NCBI RefSeq assembly: GCF_024612015.1
Contig: NZ_CP102512.1
Location: 1,178,001 to 1,242,000 of the forward strand
DNA: 64,000 nucleotides
Direction of reading: 5' to 3'
Source: Streptomyces sp. CA-210063
GTDB lineage: Bacteria; Actinomycetota; Actinomycetes; Streptomycetales; Streptomycetaceae
Part shown: one piece after another, positions 1 to 9,721 of the stretch
Position numbering within the stretch: the first letter of the stretch is position 1
How the letters are laid out: every line of letters starts with the position of its first letter
Notes under the pieces: generated by a model
Databases searched by the model: none
Seen by the model: the letters and a program-made list of their open reading frames with translations, nothing else
Told to the model about the DNA's origin: nothing
Program-made: the position numbers and the translations under genes

Positions 1-842
1 TGGAGGCTCGAGCGGACATCGTGCACGCGCACGCACGCCACCCCGGCGGCTGCCGCGAGCGCGGACACGGCGGCCGTCGCGACGTCCCTGCCATGAGGTG
101 CGGACACACCATCCGTACAGCCGCTCAGGACCTCCCCGATGAAACGCTTCCGGGAGGCGCCCACGAGGACCGGGAAGCCTGCGGCCTGCAAGGCCTGCAG
201 GTTCGCGAGGATCCGCCAGTCATGGCCGGCATTCTTGGCGAAGCCGAGGCCGGGGTCGAGGATGATGCGCCCGGGGGCCACCCCGGCGGCGGTGAGCGCG
301 TCCACACGCGCCAGAAGCTCGGAGACGACCTCGCCCACCACATCGCCGTAGATCGCATGGCGGTCCATCTCGCGGCTCGGCGCCCGCCAGTGCGCGGCGA
401 TGTAAGGAACTCCCGCCGCAGCGACAGTGGCCGCCATGGCCGGGTCGGCGAGGCCCCCGCTGACGTCGTTGACCAGGCATGCCCCGGCTTCTACCGCGGC
501 CTGCGCGACCTCGGCGTGCATGGTGTCCACACTGACGGGCACCCCGGCACACACCAGTTCCCGCACCACGGGGACCACGCGGGACAGTTCCTCCTCGACC
601 GGGACCGGTTCGGCTCCCGGCCGCGTGGACTCCCCGCCCACGTCGACGAGGTCGGCGCCCTCTCGGGCCATCCGCAGACCGTGCTGGACGGCCCGCCGGG
701 TGACGACGTACAGGCCGCCGTCGGAGAAAGAGTCCGGAGTCACATTGAGGATGCCCATCACGAGGCATCTTCCGGGCTGCGGGAGACTGTCGGGAAGTCC
801 GGGTGACAGTCGCACGGCGGACCGGGGTTCCATGTCGATCAC
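1..842 (-). CDS. folP: Dihydropteroate synthase, copy 1 (3' end off the window)
   Basis: Condenses p-aminobenzoate with the pterin pyrophosphate to give dihydropteroate in folate synthesis. About 280 codons are visible before the frame leaves the left edge. DHPS signatures are clear: MGILNVTPDSFSDGG near residue 26, DLVDVGGESTRPGAEP, the VSVDTMHAEV strand, LVNDVSGG, ILDPGLGF and VLVGASRKRFIG. I chose GTG at 842 because a GGAGGAGGT ribosome site sits 8 nt upstream; an in-frame ATG at 833 is possible. A second copy is at 30505-31398, closely similar along its length. A 14-bp operator lies 83 nt upstream of the start, and a decayed RCK gene lies upstream in the same orientation, as it does for the second copy. 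Family call is firm; duplication with a catabolic role is inferred. Confidence 0.93.
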   Translation of the reverse strand, partial: MIDMEPRSAVRLSPGLPDSLPQPGRCLVMGILNVTPDSFSDGGLYVVTRRAVQHGLRMAREGADLVDVGGESTRPGAEPVPVEEELSRVVPVVRELVCAGVPVSVDTMHAEVAQAAVEAGACLVNDVSGGLADPAMAATVAAAGVPYIAAHWRAPSREMDRHAIYGDVVGEVVSELLARVDALTAAGVAPGRIILDPGLGFAKNAGHDWRILANLQALQAAGFPVLVGASRKRFIGEVLSGCTDGVSAPHGRDVATAAVSALAAAAGVACVRVHDVRSSL

Positions 843-924
843 GTGCAGGGACCTCCTCCGCCGCAGGCCGACGGCCCGCGCGCTGGAAGCTAAATCAATA
901 CGGCAGACATGTTACAGAGGATTG

Positions 925-938
925 CTAAATCGATCTAG
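925..938. promoter_or_regulatory. 14-bp palindromic operator (site 1), upstream of folP1
   Basis: CTAAATCGATCTAG, a dyad centred on CG, 83 nt upstream of the folP1 start. It is one of eleven copies of the same motif in the window. A degenerate half copy (CTAAATCAATACGG) lies at 890-903, closer to the gene. The central CG suits a LacI-family operator; lacI2 is the suggested regulator. The rest of 843-1039 shows nothing I recognise. Confidence 0.7.
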
Positions 939-1039
939 TGAGTGTCGTTATTTTTTGCCGTCCGCCCTCATGGGAGGTAGGGCAGGCCGTGGGAGCAGCG
1001 TTCATGACCGTTCAGTGCGCTGCGCCGCCACATGCCCTT

Positions 1040-1300
1040 GGGGTTTGGGACCGGACATCTCCCTGGTGAGTGACCACCTCACGGCCGGGTTCCGCGCGCA
1101 AGTGAGCAACGACGTAGCCGGCGGCCAGAGAGATGCTGTCGCGCACGATGCCCATGGGTAGCAGGGAGCGCGTCTCGGCGACGGCGTCGTGGTCGCCCGC
1201 GCGGATCACCACGTGGGCCTCGGGTGCGACGCCGTGCGCGGCGAGGGCGGCGGCGACGTTGTCCCACCCGTCCCATGCCGACGACGATGACGTGGCCGGA
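1040..1300 (-). pseudogene. RCK/TrkA-N NAD-binding protein remnant, copy 1
   Basis: A minus-strand fragment begins with the Rossmann motif VIVVGMGRVG near 1297-1262. It then jumps directly to the domain's C-terminal part: VIRAGDHDAVAETRSLLPM, then GYVVAHLRAEPG. The middle of the NAD-binding domain is missing and the frames do not join. The same C-terminal block (VLIRAGEHEAIAETRSPLP) occurs at 29847-30257, also just upstream of a folP gene in the same orientation. I read both as relics of a duplicated RCK-folP segment. The remainder to 1472 holds nothing recognisable. Confidence 0.55.
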
Positions 1301-1472
1301 GCGGGGCAACGTGCGGGGGCCGACCAGTCCGACCGCAGAGCGAGAGTCGTGTCGTCGCCGCCGCGACGTGTCGAGCGTAAGGGCGGAAGGGGCTACGCGG
1401 GCCGCAATGTCACGTTGCGCACGGCGAGGGGCGCCGGGCCGGTCCGCCCAGGAACGGACGCCGGTGGGTGCG

Positions 1473-2441
1473 TCAGCGGCGGGGATCGTAGGTGAGGGTC
1501 TTGACCTGGCGCAGGGTGGGGACGGCTTCGACGGCCCGTACCCCCTTTATCGAGCCGGCCCGGTCGGCCAGGTAGGCGAACAGCTCCTCCGTGGTGCGGC
1601 ACAGCACCGAGACCACGACGTTGGCTTGGCCGCTGACCGCCGCGGCGAAGCGTACTTCACGGTGGTCCGCGAGGGCCTGCCCGACCGGGCGCAGCCGTGT
1701 GGGCTCGACCGTCAGCCAGAGCACCGCCTCGGTACCGTGGCCGAACGGCTCGTGGTCGTACTCGATGTCGAAGTACAGGACCCCCGTCCTGCGGAGACCT
1801 CTCACCCGGCGCTTGACGACGGACTCGGTCTGGCCGGTCGCCGTCGCGAGGTCGGTGACCGTCGTCCGCCCGTCGTGGCGCAGCAGCTCCAGCAGAGTCT
1901 CGTCGAGGGGATCCAGGACGACAGGTTCCGCGACCGTCTCGGGCGGAGCCTGCCGCAGAGCGGCCTCTTGCGCCGGGTCCAAAGCGTCAATCTTGTTCAG
2001 CCAGCCGAGCGGTCCGCCGTAGAAGTGGTGCAGGACGCTGTAGGCGTCGACCGAAGTGACGCGGCGGGTGCGCGGGATACGGTCCAGGAGCAGTTCGTCG
2101 CGGTCCTGGACGCTGCGCGGCCTCATCGCGCACATCACCTCGGTACCACCGGACATCAGCCCGATGTACGAGGTGTCGGGCCGGCGGGCGAGGGCGTCGG
2201 CCAGTGGTTCCGCGGCATCGGGGTTGCAGCGCAGCCGCACGATCCAGTTGGTGCGTCCCAGCCTGCTGTGGTCGGCCATCCCGAGCACCCTGAGTCGCGC
2301 CTCGGTCCGCAGCCGCCGGTAGCGGCGGGCGACCGTCTGGTCCGAGACGCCGAGGACTTCGGCGATCCGGCTGAAGGGCGCCCGGCCGTCCAGCTGCAGG
2401 GCCTGGAGCAGGCGCAGATCGAGGGCGTCGGGCCTATACAC
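1473..2441 (-). CDS. Lrp/AsnC-family regulator with two AsnC modules
   Basis: A 322-residue DNA-binding regulator. The first AsnC-type helix-turn-helix is at about residues 3-55 (LDLRLLQALQLDGRAPFSRI, then VLGVSDQTVARRYRRL). A second lies near residues 175-230 (LDPLDETLLELLRHDGRTT, then TGQTESVVKRRVRGLRR). Each is followed by a RAM/AsnC effector-like segment. The double module makes it about twice the length of classical Lrp. I chose GTG at 2441, preceded by GGAAAGG 7 nt upstream, over an ATG at 2519 whose extra residues lack family character. It sits downstream of and codirectional with the efflux pump. The effector is unknown. Confidence 0.85.
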   Translation of the reverse strand: MYRPDALDLRLLQALQLDGRAPFSRIAEVLGVSDQTVARRYRRLRTEARLRVLGMADHSRLGRTNWIVRLRCNPDAAEPLADALARRPDTSYIGLMSGGTEVMCAMRPRSVQDRDELLLDRIPRTRRVTSVDAYSVLHHFYGGPLGWLNKIDALDPAQEAALRQAPPETVAEPVVLDPLDETLLELLRHDGRTTVTDLATATGQTESVVKRRVRGLRRTGVLYFDIEYDHEPFGHGTEAVLWLTVEPTRLRPVGQALADHREVRFAAAVSGQANVVVSVLCRTTEELFAYLADRAGSIKGVRAVEAVPTLRQVKTLTYDPRR

Positions 2442-2689
2442 GTGTCCGCCTTTCCTGAGGAACGCACCTGCCTGCAGGGCAGGTTCACACGGAGCGGCGT
2501 GTCCCCTCGCGGTCGACACGCACGGCTGTGTCCCTGGCCCTCGATCGTGAGGGCCAGGGACTTGCGCGCCGGTGCCGTCCCCGTCCCCCCCGGGAAGGCC
2601 CGGCGTCGCCCCGCTCCTCCTCTGGGGGCGGGGCGACGGCGCGCGTACCTCTGCGTGCAGCCGTCAGCGGGGCCGCAGAGGAGGTACCG

Positions 2690-4288
2690 CTACTTCGGGT
2701 CGGCCGCCACCATGGGGCGCGTACGCTGCATGCCGCCGGAGGCGACCGTTCCGGAGGGGCGGCCGGTCCCCGCCGGCCGTAGCAGCCAGGCAGCCAGCGC
2801 GGCACCGCAGAGCATGACGATCGCCGACACCAGCAAGCACAGCTGGAGTCCGTCCAGGAAGGACTGGGACAGGGCGTGCAGCGCGGGCCCGGTGTCGCGG
2901 CCCAGCGGCAGGCCCGCGACGGCGCCGAGGCCGTCGGCGTCGGCGGCATCCAGGATCTGCCGGCCGACCGAGTCCTTCAGTCCGGCTGCGGCGAGGTGGT
3001 CGGGCAGCGTGCCGACCGCCTTCCCGGTCAGCAGCGCGCCCATGATGGCGGGACCCAGAGCGCCGCCGAGCTGCCGGAAAGCGTTGTTGCCCGCCGCCGC
3101 CATCCCCGCCTGGTGGTGCGGCACCGAGGACACGGCGGTAGCGGTGATGCACGGGAAGGCCAGACCGAGACCGAGGCCGAGCAGGGCCAGCCGCCAGGCC
3201 AGCGCCCCGTACGACGTGTCGATCCCGACGTTCATCAGCGCGAACAGCGCCGCGGCCGTGATGACCAGACCGCCGCTGATCAGCACGCGCGGCGACACGT
3301 ACCGCATCAGCCGGGCCACGCCAGCGCCCAGGATCATCGGCAGCGCGGTGATCGTCACCAGCCGCAAGCCCGCCTCCAGGGTGCTGAGCTGCTGCACCAT
3401 GCCCAGGTAGAGGCTGAGGATGAAGAAGAAGCCGATCAGCCCGAGGAAGCTGATCATGACGACCAGAGCCGAGCCGGTGAAGGCGGCGCTGCGGAACAGC
3501 GTGAGATCCAGCATCGGGCTCGGGCTGCGCCGCTCGCACACGACGAACGCCAGGACGGAGCAGACCGCGACCACCAGGGCGACGATCACCTGGACGTCGC
3601 CGAAGGAGCCGTCTCCGCCCTCGATGACGCCGTACACCAGGGCGACGATCGTCAGGGCGGCGGTGATCTGGCCCGGCCAGTCCAACGTCCGCTGCACAGG
3701 GGACCTGGACTCGGTGAGAAGGCGGCCGGCGATCACCATCGTGACGAGGGACAGCGGAATGGGCAGCAGGTAGATCCAGCGCCACGCGGCGTGCTCGACG
3801 ATGACACCGGCGATGAGCGGGCCCACGGCCAGTGAGCCCATCATCGACGTCGTCCACAGACCGATGTACTTGCCCCGCTCACGCGGGTCGGGGACGGCGT
3901 GGCTGATGAGCGCCAGCGTCATCGGCAGCAGGGCAGCGGCGCCGACGCCCAGGAGTGCCTGGCCGACCCACACCTGGGCGATGGACTGTGCGGACAGGCC
4001 GACCGCGGCCCCGAGTGCGCAGAACCCGAGACCGGCCTGGAAGACCTTCTTCCGCCCGTGGACGTCACCGAACACCCCGGCGGTCAGGATCAGCGCGGCC
4101 ACCGGCAGGACGAACGCGGTGGTCACCCAAGACAAATCGGCCGTCGACGCGTCCAGCGCCCGCTGGATCACCGGAAGACTCACCGAGACCGTGGTCACCG
4201 GGAGGTAGCTGACAAACACCCCCAGACAGGCCATGACCAGCGTCGCCGTACGCCGGTCACGTCGCTCCTCCATCAATGCTGCACTCAC
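2690..4288 (-). CDS. DHA2-family MFS transporter (14-TMS drug/acid efflux type)
   Basis: A proton-coupled membrane exporter of about 532 residues, the usual size for DHA2 (QacA/EmrB-like) pumps. Hydrophobic segments begin right after MEERRDRRTATLVMACLGVF. The motif A loop reads GVFGDVHGRKKVF after the second helix, and long hydrophobic stretches follow to about residue 500, consistent with 14 helices. I chose GTG at 4288 (GGAG six nt upstream); ATG at 4273 is an alternative. It is divergent from lacI1, so local control by that regulator is plausible. In this setting it may export aromatic acids or pathway intermediates, which is inference. A decayed copy of its C-terminal third lies at 39550-40170. 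Confidence 0.9.
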   Translation of the reverse strand: MSAALMEERRDRRTATLVMACLGVFVSYLPVTTVSVSLPVIQRALDASTADLSWVTTAFVLPVAALILTAGVFGDVHGRKKVFQAGLGFCALGAAVGLSAQSIAQVWVGQALLGVGAAALLPMTLALISHAVPDPRERGKYIGLWTTSMMGSLAVGPLIAGVIVEHAAWRWIYLLPIPLSLVTMVIAGRLLTESRSPVQRTLDWPGQITAALTIVALVYGVIEGGDGSFGDVQVIVALVVAVCSVLAFVVCERRSPSPMLDLTLFRSAAFTGSALVVMISFLGLIGFFFILSLYLGMVQQLSTLEAGLRLVTITALPMILGAGVARLMRYVSPRVLISGGLVITAAALFALMNVGIDTSYGALAWRLALLGLGLGLAFPCITATAVSSVPHHQAGMAAAGNNAFRQLGGALGPAIMGALLTGKAVGTLPDHLAAAGLKDSVGRQILDAADADGLGAVAGLPLGRDTGPALHALSQSFLDGLQLCLLVSAIVMLCGAALAAWLLRPAGTGRPSGTVASGGMQRTRPMVAADPK

Positions 4289-4562
4289 TCCAGGCTCCTT
4301 CGCGACCGCAGTCGGGTCGCCATCGTCGAATGACCTGGGAACTATGGGGCCGTTCGGGCGGGCGAGGCGAGCCAGACAGTGGCCGAAGCCCGAATCCGAC
4401 AGAACCGACGCCTCCGGTCTCGGAAAGTTCCAATCCTCGTGCATGGGGGCGCTGTCAGATCAGTGGGGTTGCCCGGGCACCACTGCCGGCCACGTCCCTA
4501 GAATGGCGGTGCGCCGTCCCGGACGGGGTGTGCGGTGCACAGACCGCATCGGAGCAGGGGTG

Positions 4563-5495
4563 ATGAGCATTTCCGGAAGAGTCACGCTGAACGACGTGGC
4601 GGCGGCCAGCGGAGTCTCCCGTGCCACCGTCAGCTTCGTCCTCAACGACGACCCGCGACAGACGATCTCCGCCGCCACACGCGACCGGGTCAAGCAGGCC
4701 GCCCGCGACCTCGGATACGTGCCGCACGGGGTGGCCAGGGCACTGCGCGAGGGATCATCCCGCGTCGTCGTCCTGAACATCGAAGCGGGCATGGAGGGTG
4801 CGTACTCCCGTAGCTTCGTCCGCGGACTCGACTCCGAACTCGCCGCCCACAACCACGTTCTGCTGGTCCGGCACGGTCACCACACCCCTCAGTCCATCCA
4901 GGAGGTCCTCGACGCCATCGCCCCCCGCGCCATCATCCGCTTCGGCGAGACCTACCTCACCGGCCACGAACTCGAAGACGTCGGCGGAGGCTGGCGCGAC
5001 GGCCTCGCCGCACACTCCGCGCTGCAACTGCGTCATCTGGTGGAGCACGGCCACACCCATGTCGCCGTGGCGCTGCCGGACACCGAATCACCGCTGGCCG
5101 CGGCCCGGCTGAAGTTCACCGGGCACGCCGCGCAGAACCTGAACATCCCCGTCCCGGACTCCTTCGTCACCCCGCTGGACCGGGCCGCCTGCGCGGAAGC
5201 CGTCGAGGCGCTCCTCGCCGGCGCTCCCGAGGTCACCGCGATCGCCGGATTCAACGACGACGTCGCCCTGCGCGTGCTCATGGCCCTGCGCGACCTCGGC
5301 CGCGGCATTCCGGACGAGATCGCCGTCATCGGCTTCGACGACAACGGGTACGGCGCCTACGCCACCCCCTCCTTGACCACCATCCACGTCGACGCCCAAG
5401 CCCACGGCAGACTCCGCGCGCGCCTCGCCCTGGGCCTCGACACCAGCGGTCTCCGCCCACCGCCCGCACGAGTCGTCGCCCGGGAGTCGGTCTGA
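4563..5495 (+). CDS. LacI-family transcriptional regulator 1
   Basis: A 310-residue regulator. The N-terminal LacI helix-turn-helix is VTLNDVAAASGVSRATVSFV (residues about 6-25), followed by the hinge region RVKQAARDLGYVPHGVARAL and a periplasmic-binding-protein-like effector domain ending in AVIGFDDNGYG and a HVDAQAHGRL segment. It is close to lacI2 (38526-39452): the recognition helix and the segment VLNDDPRQTISAAT are shared, so the two may bind related operators. It is divergent from the DHA2 pump. I do not see a copy of the window-wide 14-bp operator in the 275-bp divergent region, unlike at lacI2, so its target is uncertain. Start ATG has GGAG upstream. Confidence 0.9.
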   Translation: MSISGRVTLNDVAAASGVSRATVSFVLNDDPRQTISAATRDRVKQAARDLGYVPHGVARALREGSSRVVVLNIEAGMEGAYSRSFVRGLDSELAAHNHVLLVRHGHHTPQSIQEVLDAIAPRAIIRFGETYLTGHELEDVGGGWRDGLAAHSALQLRHLVEHGHTHVAVALPDTESPLAAARLKFTGHAAQNLNIPVPDSFVTPLDRAACAEAVEALLAGAPEVTAIAGFNDDVALRVLMALRDLGRGIPDEIAVIGFDDNGYGAYATPSLTTIHVDAQAHGRLRARLALGLDTSGLRPPPARVVARESV

Positions 5496-5719
5496 CCGGC
5501 ACCGCTTCGGGCGCCGTCTCCTCGTCGGGGCACAGCGAGTGGGGCGGCACGTCCTTCTCGACGCGCACCGGGGGGCCGAGCCAACGGATCCGGTGACCAG
5601 AGCGCCATCCTTCGCGCGACCGCCATCCTTCTCGGCGCGTACGCTCGCGGTCCGAACCTTCAGGGCGCGACAAGCTGGTCGACGACCCCGGCGACCGCCT
5701 TCCCTGGGACCCATTCGAG

Positions 5720-6420
5720 GTCCTTCTGCCCTGTCCGTCCGTCCGATGGCTTCCAGCAGTGCCCGCGCCGCGACGGAGGCGGGTTCGCGCCGCAGGACCC
5801 GTGCGCACGTGAGCGAACAGCGAGGCCACGGAGTCGGTCTCCACCCGGGCCGCACCGGGGTACCAGCCCAGGCGAAGACCGCGTCGAGGACCCGCCGTCC
5901 CAACATCCTGGGGTGCAGCAGACACAACGACTGCCGGGCCGCCTCCTCCCACGGCGCCTGCGACCGCTGCTCCTGGGCGGCGCCCGACTGCGTGAGCGGG
6001 ACGAAGCGCTCACGGTACAGGGGACGGAAGGTGAATGCGCCCGCTGCCGCGCAGAACGCCTGCGTCAACAGGGAGACAGACAGCAGTCGACGCCGTCGGT
6101 ACCGACCCGAGACGCAGCTGCCCGGTCATGCCGCTGCGCAGCGCACGAACCTCCTCCTCCATCGCCTCACGGTCGGCGAGGATGCGCTTGGCCCACAGCA
6201 CGATCCGCTCACCCTCCGGGGTGCCCTTCGTACCTGCGGGTACGGCGCACCAGCGGCACGCGCCGTTCCTCTTCGAGCTTGCGTCCAAGGTGGTCGTGGT
6301 CCGACTGAAGCCGTCCCGGGACCGGCCGGCTGACGAACCCTCACAGGCCGAGAGCCACTGATCGCCAGGCAGTCGCGGCCCCGCCGCCCGGCGGTGCGCC
6401 CCGTGAAGGCCGAGCGCGCG
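5720..6420 (-). pseudogene. LysR-family regulator, frameshifted remnant
   Basis: Pieces of a LysR protein can be read on the minus strand in changing frames: EGERIVLWAKRILADREAM and RALRSGMTGQLRLGSVPTAS near 6220-6100, then FRPLYRERFVPLTQSG, LLHPRMLGRRVLDAVFAWAG and ETDSVASLFAHV down to about 5820. These correspond to the linker helix and effector domain of a cyanate/nitrogen-type LysR; the N-terminal helix-turn-helix is scrambled. No single frame covers it, so I call it decayed. The rest of 5496-7126 (about 5496-5719 and 6421-6918) holds no gene I can support. Confidence 0.55.
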
Positions 6421-6918
6421 AAGCGGGGGCCCGGCGGAGCCGGGCTGTCGACCGGTCCTGGGCAGTATGTCCTGCGTGGCAGCATTGAACATGCCCGGCT
6501 GGTCGGCGACATGGTGACGTTCTCCGGCAACCCGTCGACAAACCGGAGGTGAACAGATCCGAAGCGGCGCTCGGAGCGCCGACAATGACGCCGCCTGAGC
6601 CCTCGCACGTTCGGCGTCCTCGCCACCCGGTCCGCGTCAAGGCGGCACGCGCAATGCTGCGAGTTGACGGTGGTCAGTTCGGCACCGCCCGCCTTGGCCG
6701 CGCCGCCTTTCCAGACATCTGTGGAACTCGGTGTGCAAACTCATGCCTTGGAGGGCGGGCCACCCCTACGCGGCGTGCAAGTTAAGCCTTCGCTGCGCGG
6801 GGGCAGCGCAATCCGTGCAGGTCAGATGGTATATGACCGGCGAAGTGTGAGGTGCGGCGCCGACTGTTGGCGGCCGCGCGATTGCCGTACGACGCAGATG
6901 TCTTGTGACCCATCAGAG

Positions 6919-6941
6919 CGGTACCGTACCGTACAGTTCCC
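6919..6941. promoter_or_regulatory. TetR-type operator copy upstream of ligM1
   Basis: A 23-bp element with arms CGGTACCGTAC and GTACAGTTCCC around a central C. It matches 20 of 23 positions with the near-perfect palindrome between tetR and ligM2 at 28205-28227. It lies 186 nt upstream of the ligM1 start. I infer that the TetR at 27479-28114 controls both ligM1 and ligM2. Confidence 0.65.
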
Positions 6942-7126
6942 CACGCCGACGTAGGCACTCGCCGTCGGCGTGCCTTCCCGGGCGTGAGCTGCGCACACGT
7001 CAGCCGGACGCCACCCGAGCCGTGGCGCTCACGACACCGGGCGCTCCACCAGCCGGTCGAGCCGCACAGCAACGGCCGCCGCCTTGCCGCCTCTCAAGCG
7101 CACCGCGCGACGACATGGAGACTCCG

Positions 7127-8473
7127 ATGGCAAACCTCGAAGACCAGATCCAGGCGAGCGGAAGCCCGCTGTCCCTCCTCCGCAGCGGCCGCTCCGGCGC
7201 CTACCCCTTCCCGATCCGGGCCGAGTTCACCAACTGGCGTGACGAGCAGGAGGCGTGGCGCACCTCGGCGGCGCTGATGGATCTGTCCCACCACATGACC
7301 GACCTGACGGTCGAGGGCCCGGACTGCTACCGACTGCTGTCGGACGTCGGCGCCAACACCTTCGCGGGCTTCGGGCCGATGAAGGCCAAGCAGTTCATCG
7401 CCGTCAACCACGACGGCTACATGGTCGGCGACTGCATCCTGTTCTGCCTGGCCGACAACCTCGTGCGTCTCGTGGGACGGCCCCCGGCTCTCAACTGGGT
7501 CCAGTTCCACGCCGAGACCGGCGGCTACGACGTCACCCTCCGCCGCGACGAGCGCACCGCACAGAACCCGAACGGCCGCGAGTTCTTCCGCCTCCAGCTC
7601 CAGGGCCCGCACGCCGCGGCCATCTTCGAGAAGGTCAACGGCGGCCCCATGCCCGACATCCCTTTCTTCTCCATGGGCAAGTTCCACATCGGCAAGCACG
7701 AGGTCACCGCCCTCAACCACCGCATGTCCGGCTTCCCCGGTCTGGAGTTCTTCGGACCCTACGAGCACATCGACGACGTCCGCGACACCATCCTGGAGGT
7801 CGGCGAGCCCTTCGGTGTCCGCCAGGTCGGCGCCCGCGCCTACGCGTCGGTGGCCACGGAGTCCGGCTGGATCGCCAACACCGTCCCCGCGGTTTACTCC
7901 GACGACAAGATGAAGCCATACCGCGAGTGGCTCAACGCCAGGAGCTTCGAGGCCAATCTCTCCCTCGGCGGCAGCTTCAGTCCGGACCGGATCGACGACT
8001 ACTACGTCACCCCTTGGGACCTCGGCTATGGCCACATCCTCAAGTTCGACCACGACTTCGTCGGCCGCGATGCCCTGGAGCGGATGCGCGGGCAGAAGCA
8101 CCGTAAGAAGGCCTGGCTGTCCTGGCACCGCGACGACGTCGCCCGGATCTTCGCCAGCCAGTACGAGCAAGGCGAGCGTCGCTTCAAGTACATAGAGATG
8201 CCCGCGGCCTTCTACGCCGCCTCACAGGTCGACCGCGTCGAGAAGAACGGCCGCCTCGTCGGCCTGTCGACCCTGTGCAGCTACACCGCCAACGTCCGCG
8301 GCTGGATCTCCGTCTGCATGATCGACGAGGACGAAGTCACCTACGGCCAACAGGTCGAGTTGGTGTGGGGCGAGCCCAACGGCGGCTCCGCCAACCCCAC
8401 GGTGGAACGGCACTCCCAGACGACAATCCGCGCCACCGTCTCCCGCAGGCCCTTCGCCACCGACAAGCGCTGA
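7127..8473 (+). CDS. THF-dependent O-demethylase, LigM/DesA-like (GcvT fold), copy 1
   Basis: Predicted to move a methyl group from a methoxylated aromatic acid to THF, giving 5-methyl-THF and a phenol. The 448-residue length and the order of motifs fit Sphingobium LigM/DesA rather than the shorter glycine-cleavage T protein: [13 protein letters not shown] near 35-47, [79 protein letters not shown] and [23 protein letters not shown] at 7127 has GGAG six nt upstream and aligns with the start of copy 2, which is exactly the same length; an ATG at 7115 is less likely. A TetR-type box lies upstream and folE downstream. The substrate is not deducible here; vanillate- or syringate-like acids are typical for the family. 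Confidence 0.85.
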   Translation: MANLEDQIQASGSPLSLLRSGRSGAYPFPIRAEFTNWRDEQEAWRTSAALMDLSHHMTDLTVEGPDCYRLLSDVGANTFAGFGPMKAKQFIAVNHDGYMVGDCILFCLADNLVRLVGRPPALNWVQFHAETGGYDVTLRRDERTAQNPNGREFFRLQLQGPHAAAIFEKVNGGPMPDIPFFSMGKFHIGKHEVTALNHRMSGFPGLEFFGPYEHIDDVRDTILEVGEPFGVRQVGARAYASVATESGWIANTVPAVYSDDKMKPYREWLNARSFEANLSLGGSFSPDRIDDYYVTPWDLGYGHILKFDHDFVGRDALERMRGQKHRKKAWLSWHRDDVARIFASQYEQGERRFKYIEMPAAFYAASQVDRVEKNGRLVGLSTLCSYTANVRGWISVCMIDEDEVTYGQQVELVWGEPNGGSANPTVERHSQTTIRATVSRRPFATDKR

Positions 8474-8480
8474 AGGCGCC

Positions 8481-8523
8481 GGGCGGATCAACGGGAAGAC
8501 GGCCTGCGCCTGTTGATCCGCCC
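8481..8523 (+). terminator. Stem-loop between ligM1 and folE
   Basis: Perfect 12-bp arms GGGCGGATCAAC and GTTGATCCGCCC with a 19-nt loop begin 8 nt after the ligM1 stop. There is no U-tract, as is common in Streptomyces. It would terminate or attenuate transcription before folE, which starts 30 nt after it, or protect the ligM1 3' end. Confidence 0.65.
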
Positions 8524-8553
8524 TCGCACACCAAGCGCAGAGACGAGACACGC

Positions 8554-9159
8554 ATGACCGACCTCGTAGTGCCACCCGTCGTCCGTCGGACCGGCGAGTT
8601 CGACGCCGCGCGGGCCGAGTACGCCATTCGGGAGCTGCTCATCGCCGTCGGCGAAGACCCGGACCGCGAAGGACTGCGCGCCACCCCGGGGCGCGTGGCA
8701 CGGGCGTACCGAGAACTCCTGGCCGGGCTGCAGCAGGAACCCGAGGACGTTCTGACCACGACCTTCGACCTCAGCCACGACGAGATGGTGCTCGTCAAGG
8801 ACATAGAGATCGTCAGCCTCTGTGAGCACCATCTTCTGCCGTTCCGCGGCGTGGCCCACATCGGCTACATACCCGCCGAGCACGGCAGGATCACCGGGCT
8901 GTCCAAACTGGCCCGTCTGGTGGAGGTGTACGCACGCCGCCTGCAGGTCCAGGAACGGCTCACCGGACAGGTCGCCGACGCCCTGATGCGCATTCTCGAA
9001 GCGCGCGGCGCGATCGTGGTCGTCGAAGCGGAGCACATGTGCATGTCGGCCCGCGGCATCCGCAAGCCCGGCGCCCGGACGACGACGTCCGCCGTGCGCG
9101 GGCAGCTGCGCAGACCGGCGACGCGCGCCGAGGCGATGAGCCTGATCCTGGCGCGCTGA
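8554..9159 (+). CDS. folE: GTP cyclohydrolase I
   Basis: Converts GTP to 7,8-dihydroneopterin triphosphate, the first step of folate synthesis. The 201-residue product carries the zinc site: Cys90 and the histidines of [10 protein letters not shown], with the second cysteine, Cys163, in HMCMSARG. The family blocks [39 protein letters not shown] and [16 protein letters not shown] are all present. It lies 80 nt downstream of ligM1, separated by a stem-loop. Its location beside a THF-consuming demethylase suggests a catabolism-linked extra copy that supplies cofactor; a housekeeping folE is expected elsewhere in the genome, which I cannot see. Confidence 0.95.
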   Translation: MTDLVVPPVVRRTGEFDAARAEYAIRELLIAVGEDPDREGLRATPGRVARAYRELLAGLQQEPEDVLTTTFDLSHDEMVLVKDIEIVSLCEHHLLPFRGVAHIGYIPAEHGRITGLSKLARLVEVYARRLQVQERLTGQVADALMRILEARGAIVVVEAEHMCMSARGIRKPGARTTTSAVRGQLRRPATRAEAMSLILAR

Positions 9160-9378
9160 CCGATTACCGGGCACACGGCGACGCATTACGCGGCTTCCCC
9201 CATGAGACCTGGTTACGGCATGTTGCAGTTCAGTCCTCCTCGACGTCCGATCGTCAGCGCCGGACTCACCGTCTCCGCAGGCGTGTGACTCGTCTGCGGC
9301 ATGGCGGCCAGCACCGCTGCGGCGATCACGAGCCGCGCATGCGGAGCGTCGGGGGCGCGCTGCTCGCAGAGGCCACGC

Positions 9379-9520
9379 CGCCAGCGGCGAGAACGTCTGT
9401 CCCGCCGAGTTCGAGGAGTAAATCCTTGCCCGCCCCGGCACCGTGGCGTGTGCGGTCATCGTTGCGCCGGACGGCAAGCGGGGCGAGGTGTCACACGCGG
9501 CCGTCGTGCCCTGCCTGACC
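9379..9520 (+). pseudogene. Acyl-CoA ligase (AMP-binding) C-terminal remnant
   Basis: The plus strand reads ASGENVCPAEFEE, then a stop codon, then ILARPGTVACAVIVAPDGKR and GEVSHAAVV. This is the conserved C-terminal hinge region of AMP-forming acyl-CoA ligases (GGENVYPAEVEE...VGVPDE..GE). Nothing upstream restores the large domain, so it is a fragment. The rest of 9160-9621 shows no gene. Confidence 0.45.
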
Positions 9521-9621
9521 GCCATGGACGCAGTCGGGTCGGCCCCGGCCGGTAGCCCCGGCCTACTGGACCTGCGCCGTTCCGACTCTCGCCCGAGGCA
9601 AGAGCCTTCTGCTAGCGTTAA

Positions 9622-9635
9622 CTAAATCGATCTAG
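9622..9635. promoter_or_regulatory. 14-bp palindromic operator (site 2), upstream of lysR1
   Basis: CTAAATCGATCTAG, identical to site 1 and centred on CG, 86 nt upstream of the lysR1 start. The paralogous lysR2 has the same element 83 nt upstream of its start, so the arrangement is duplicated. Confidence 0.7.
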
Positions 9636-9721
9636 CATGGCCGCTCCAGCAGCTCCGCCAGCACCCCATGTCTCACACGGCCGGAGGGACACCGAACCGT
9701 GGCCGACTGGAGGAAAATTTC

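Noticed and set aside
21..1161. Long plus-strand open frames over the left edge
   Set aside because: Their translations are arginine/glycine/histidine-rich shadows; the minus strand here encodes a clear dihydropteroate synthase.
7127..8473. Glycine cleavage T protein or DMSP demethylase for the ligM-type genes
   Set aside because: Length near 450, the LigM/DesA-like motif order and the lack of gcvH/gcvP or DMSP genes nearby favour aryl O-demethylases.
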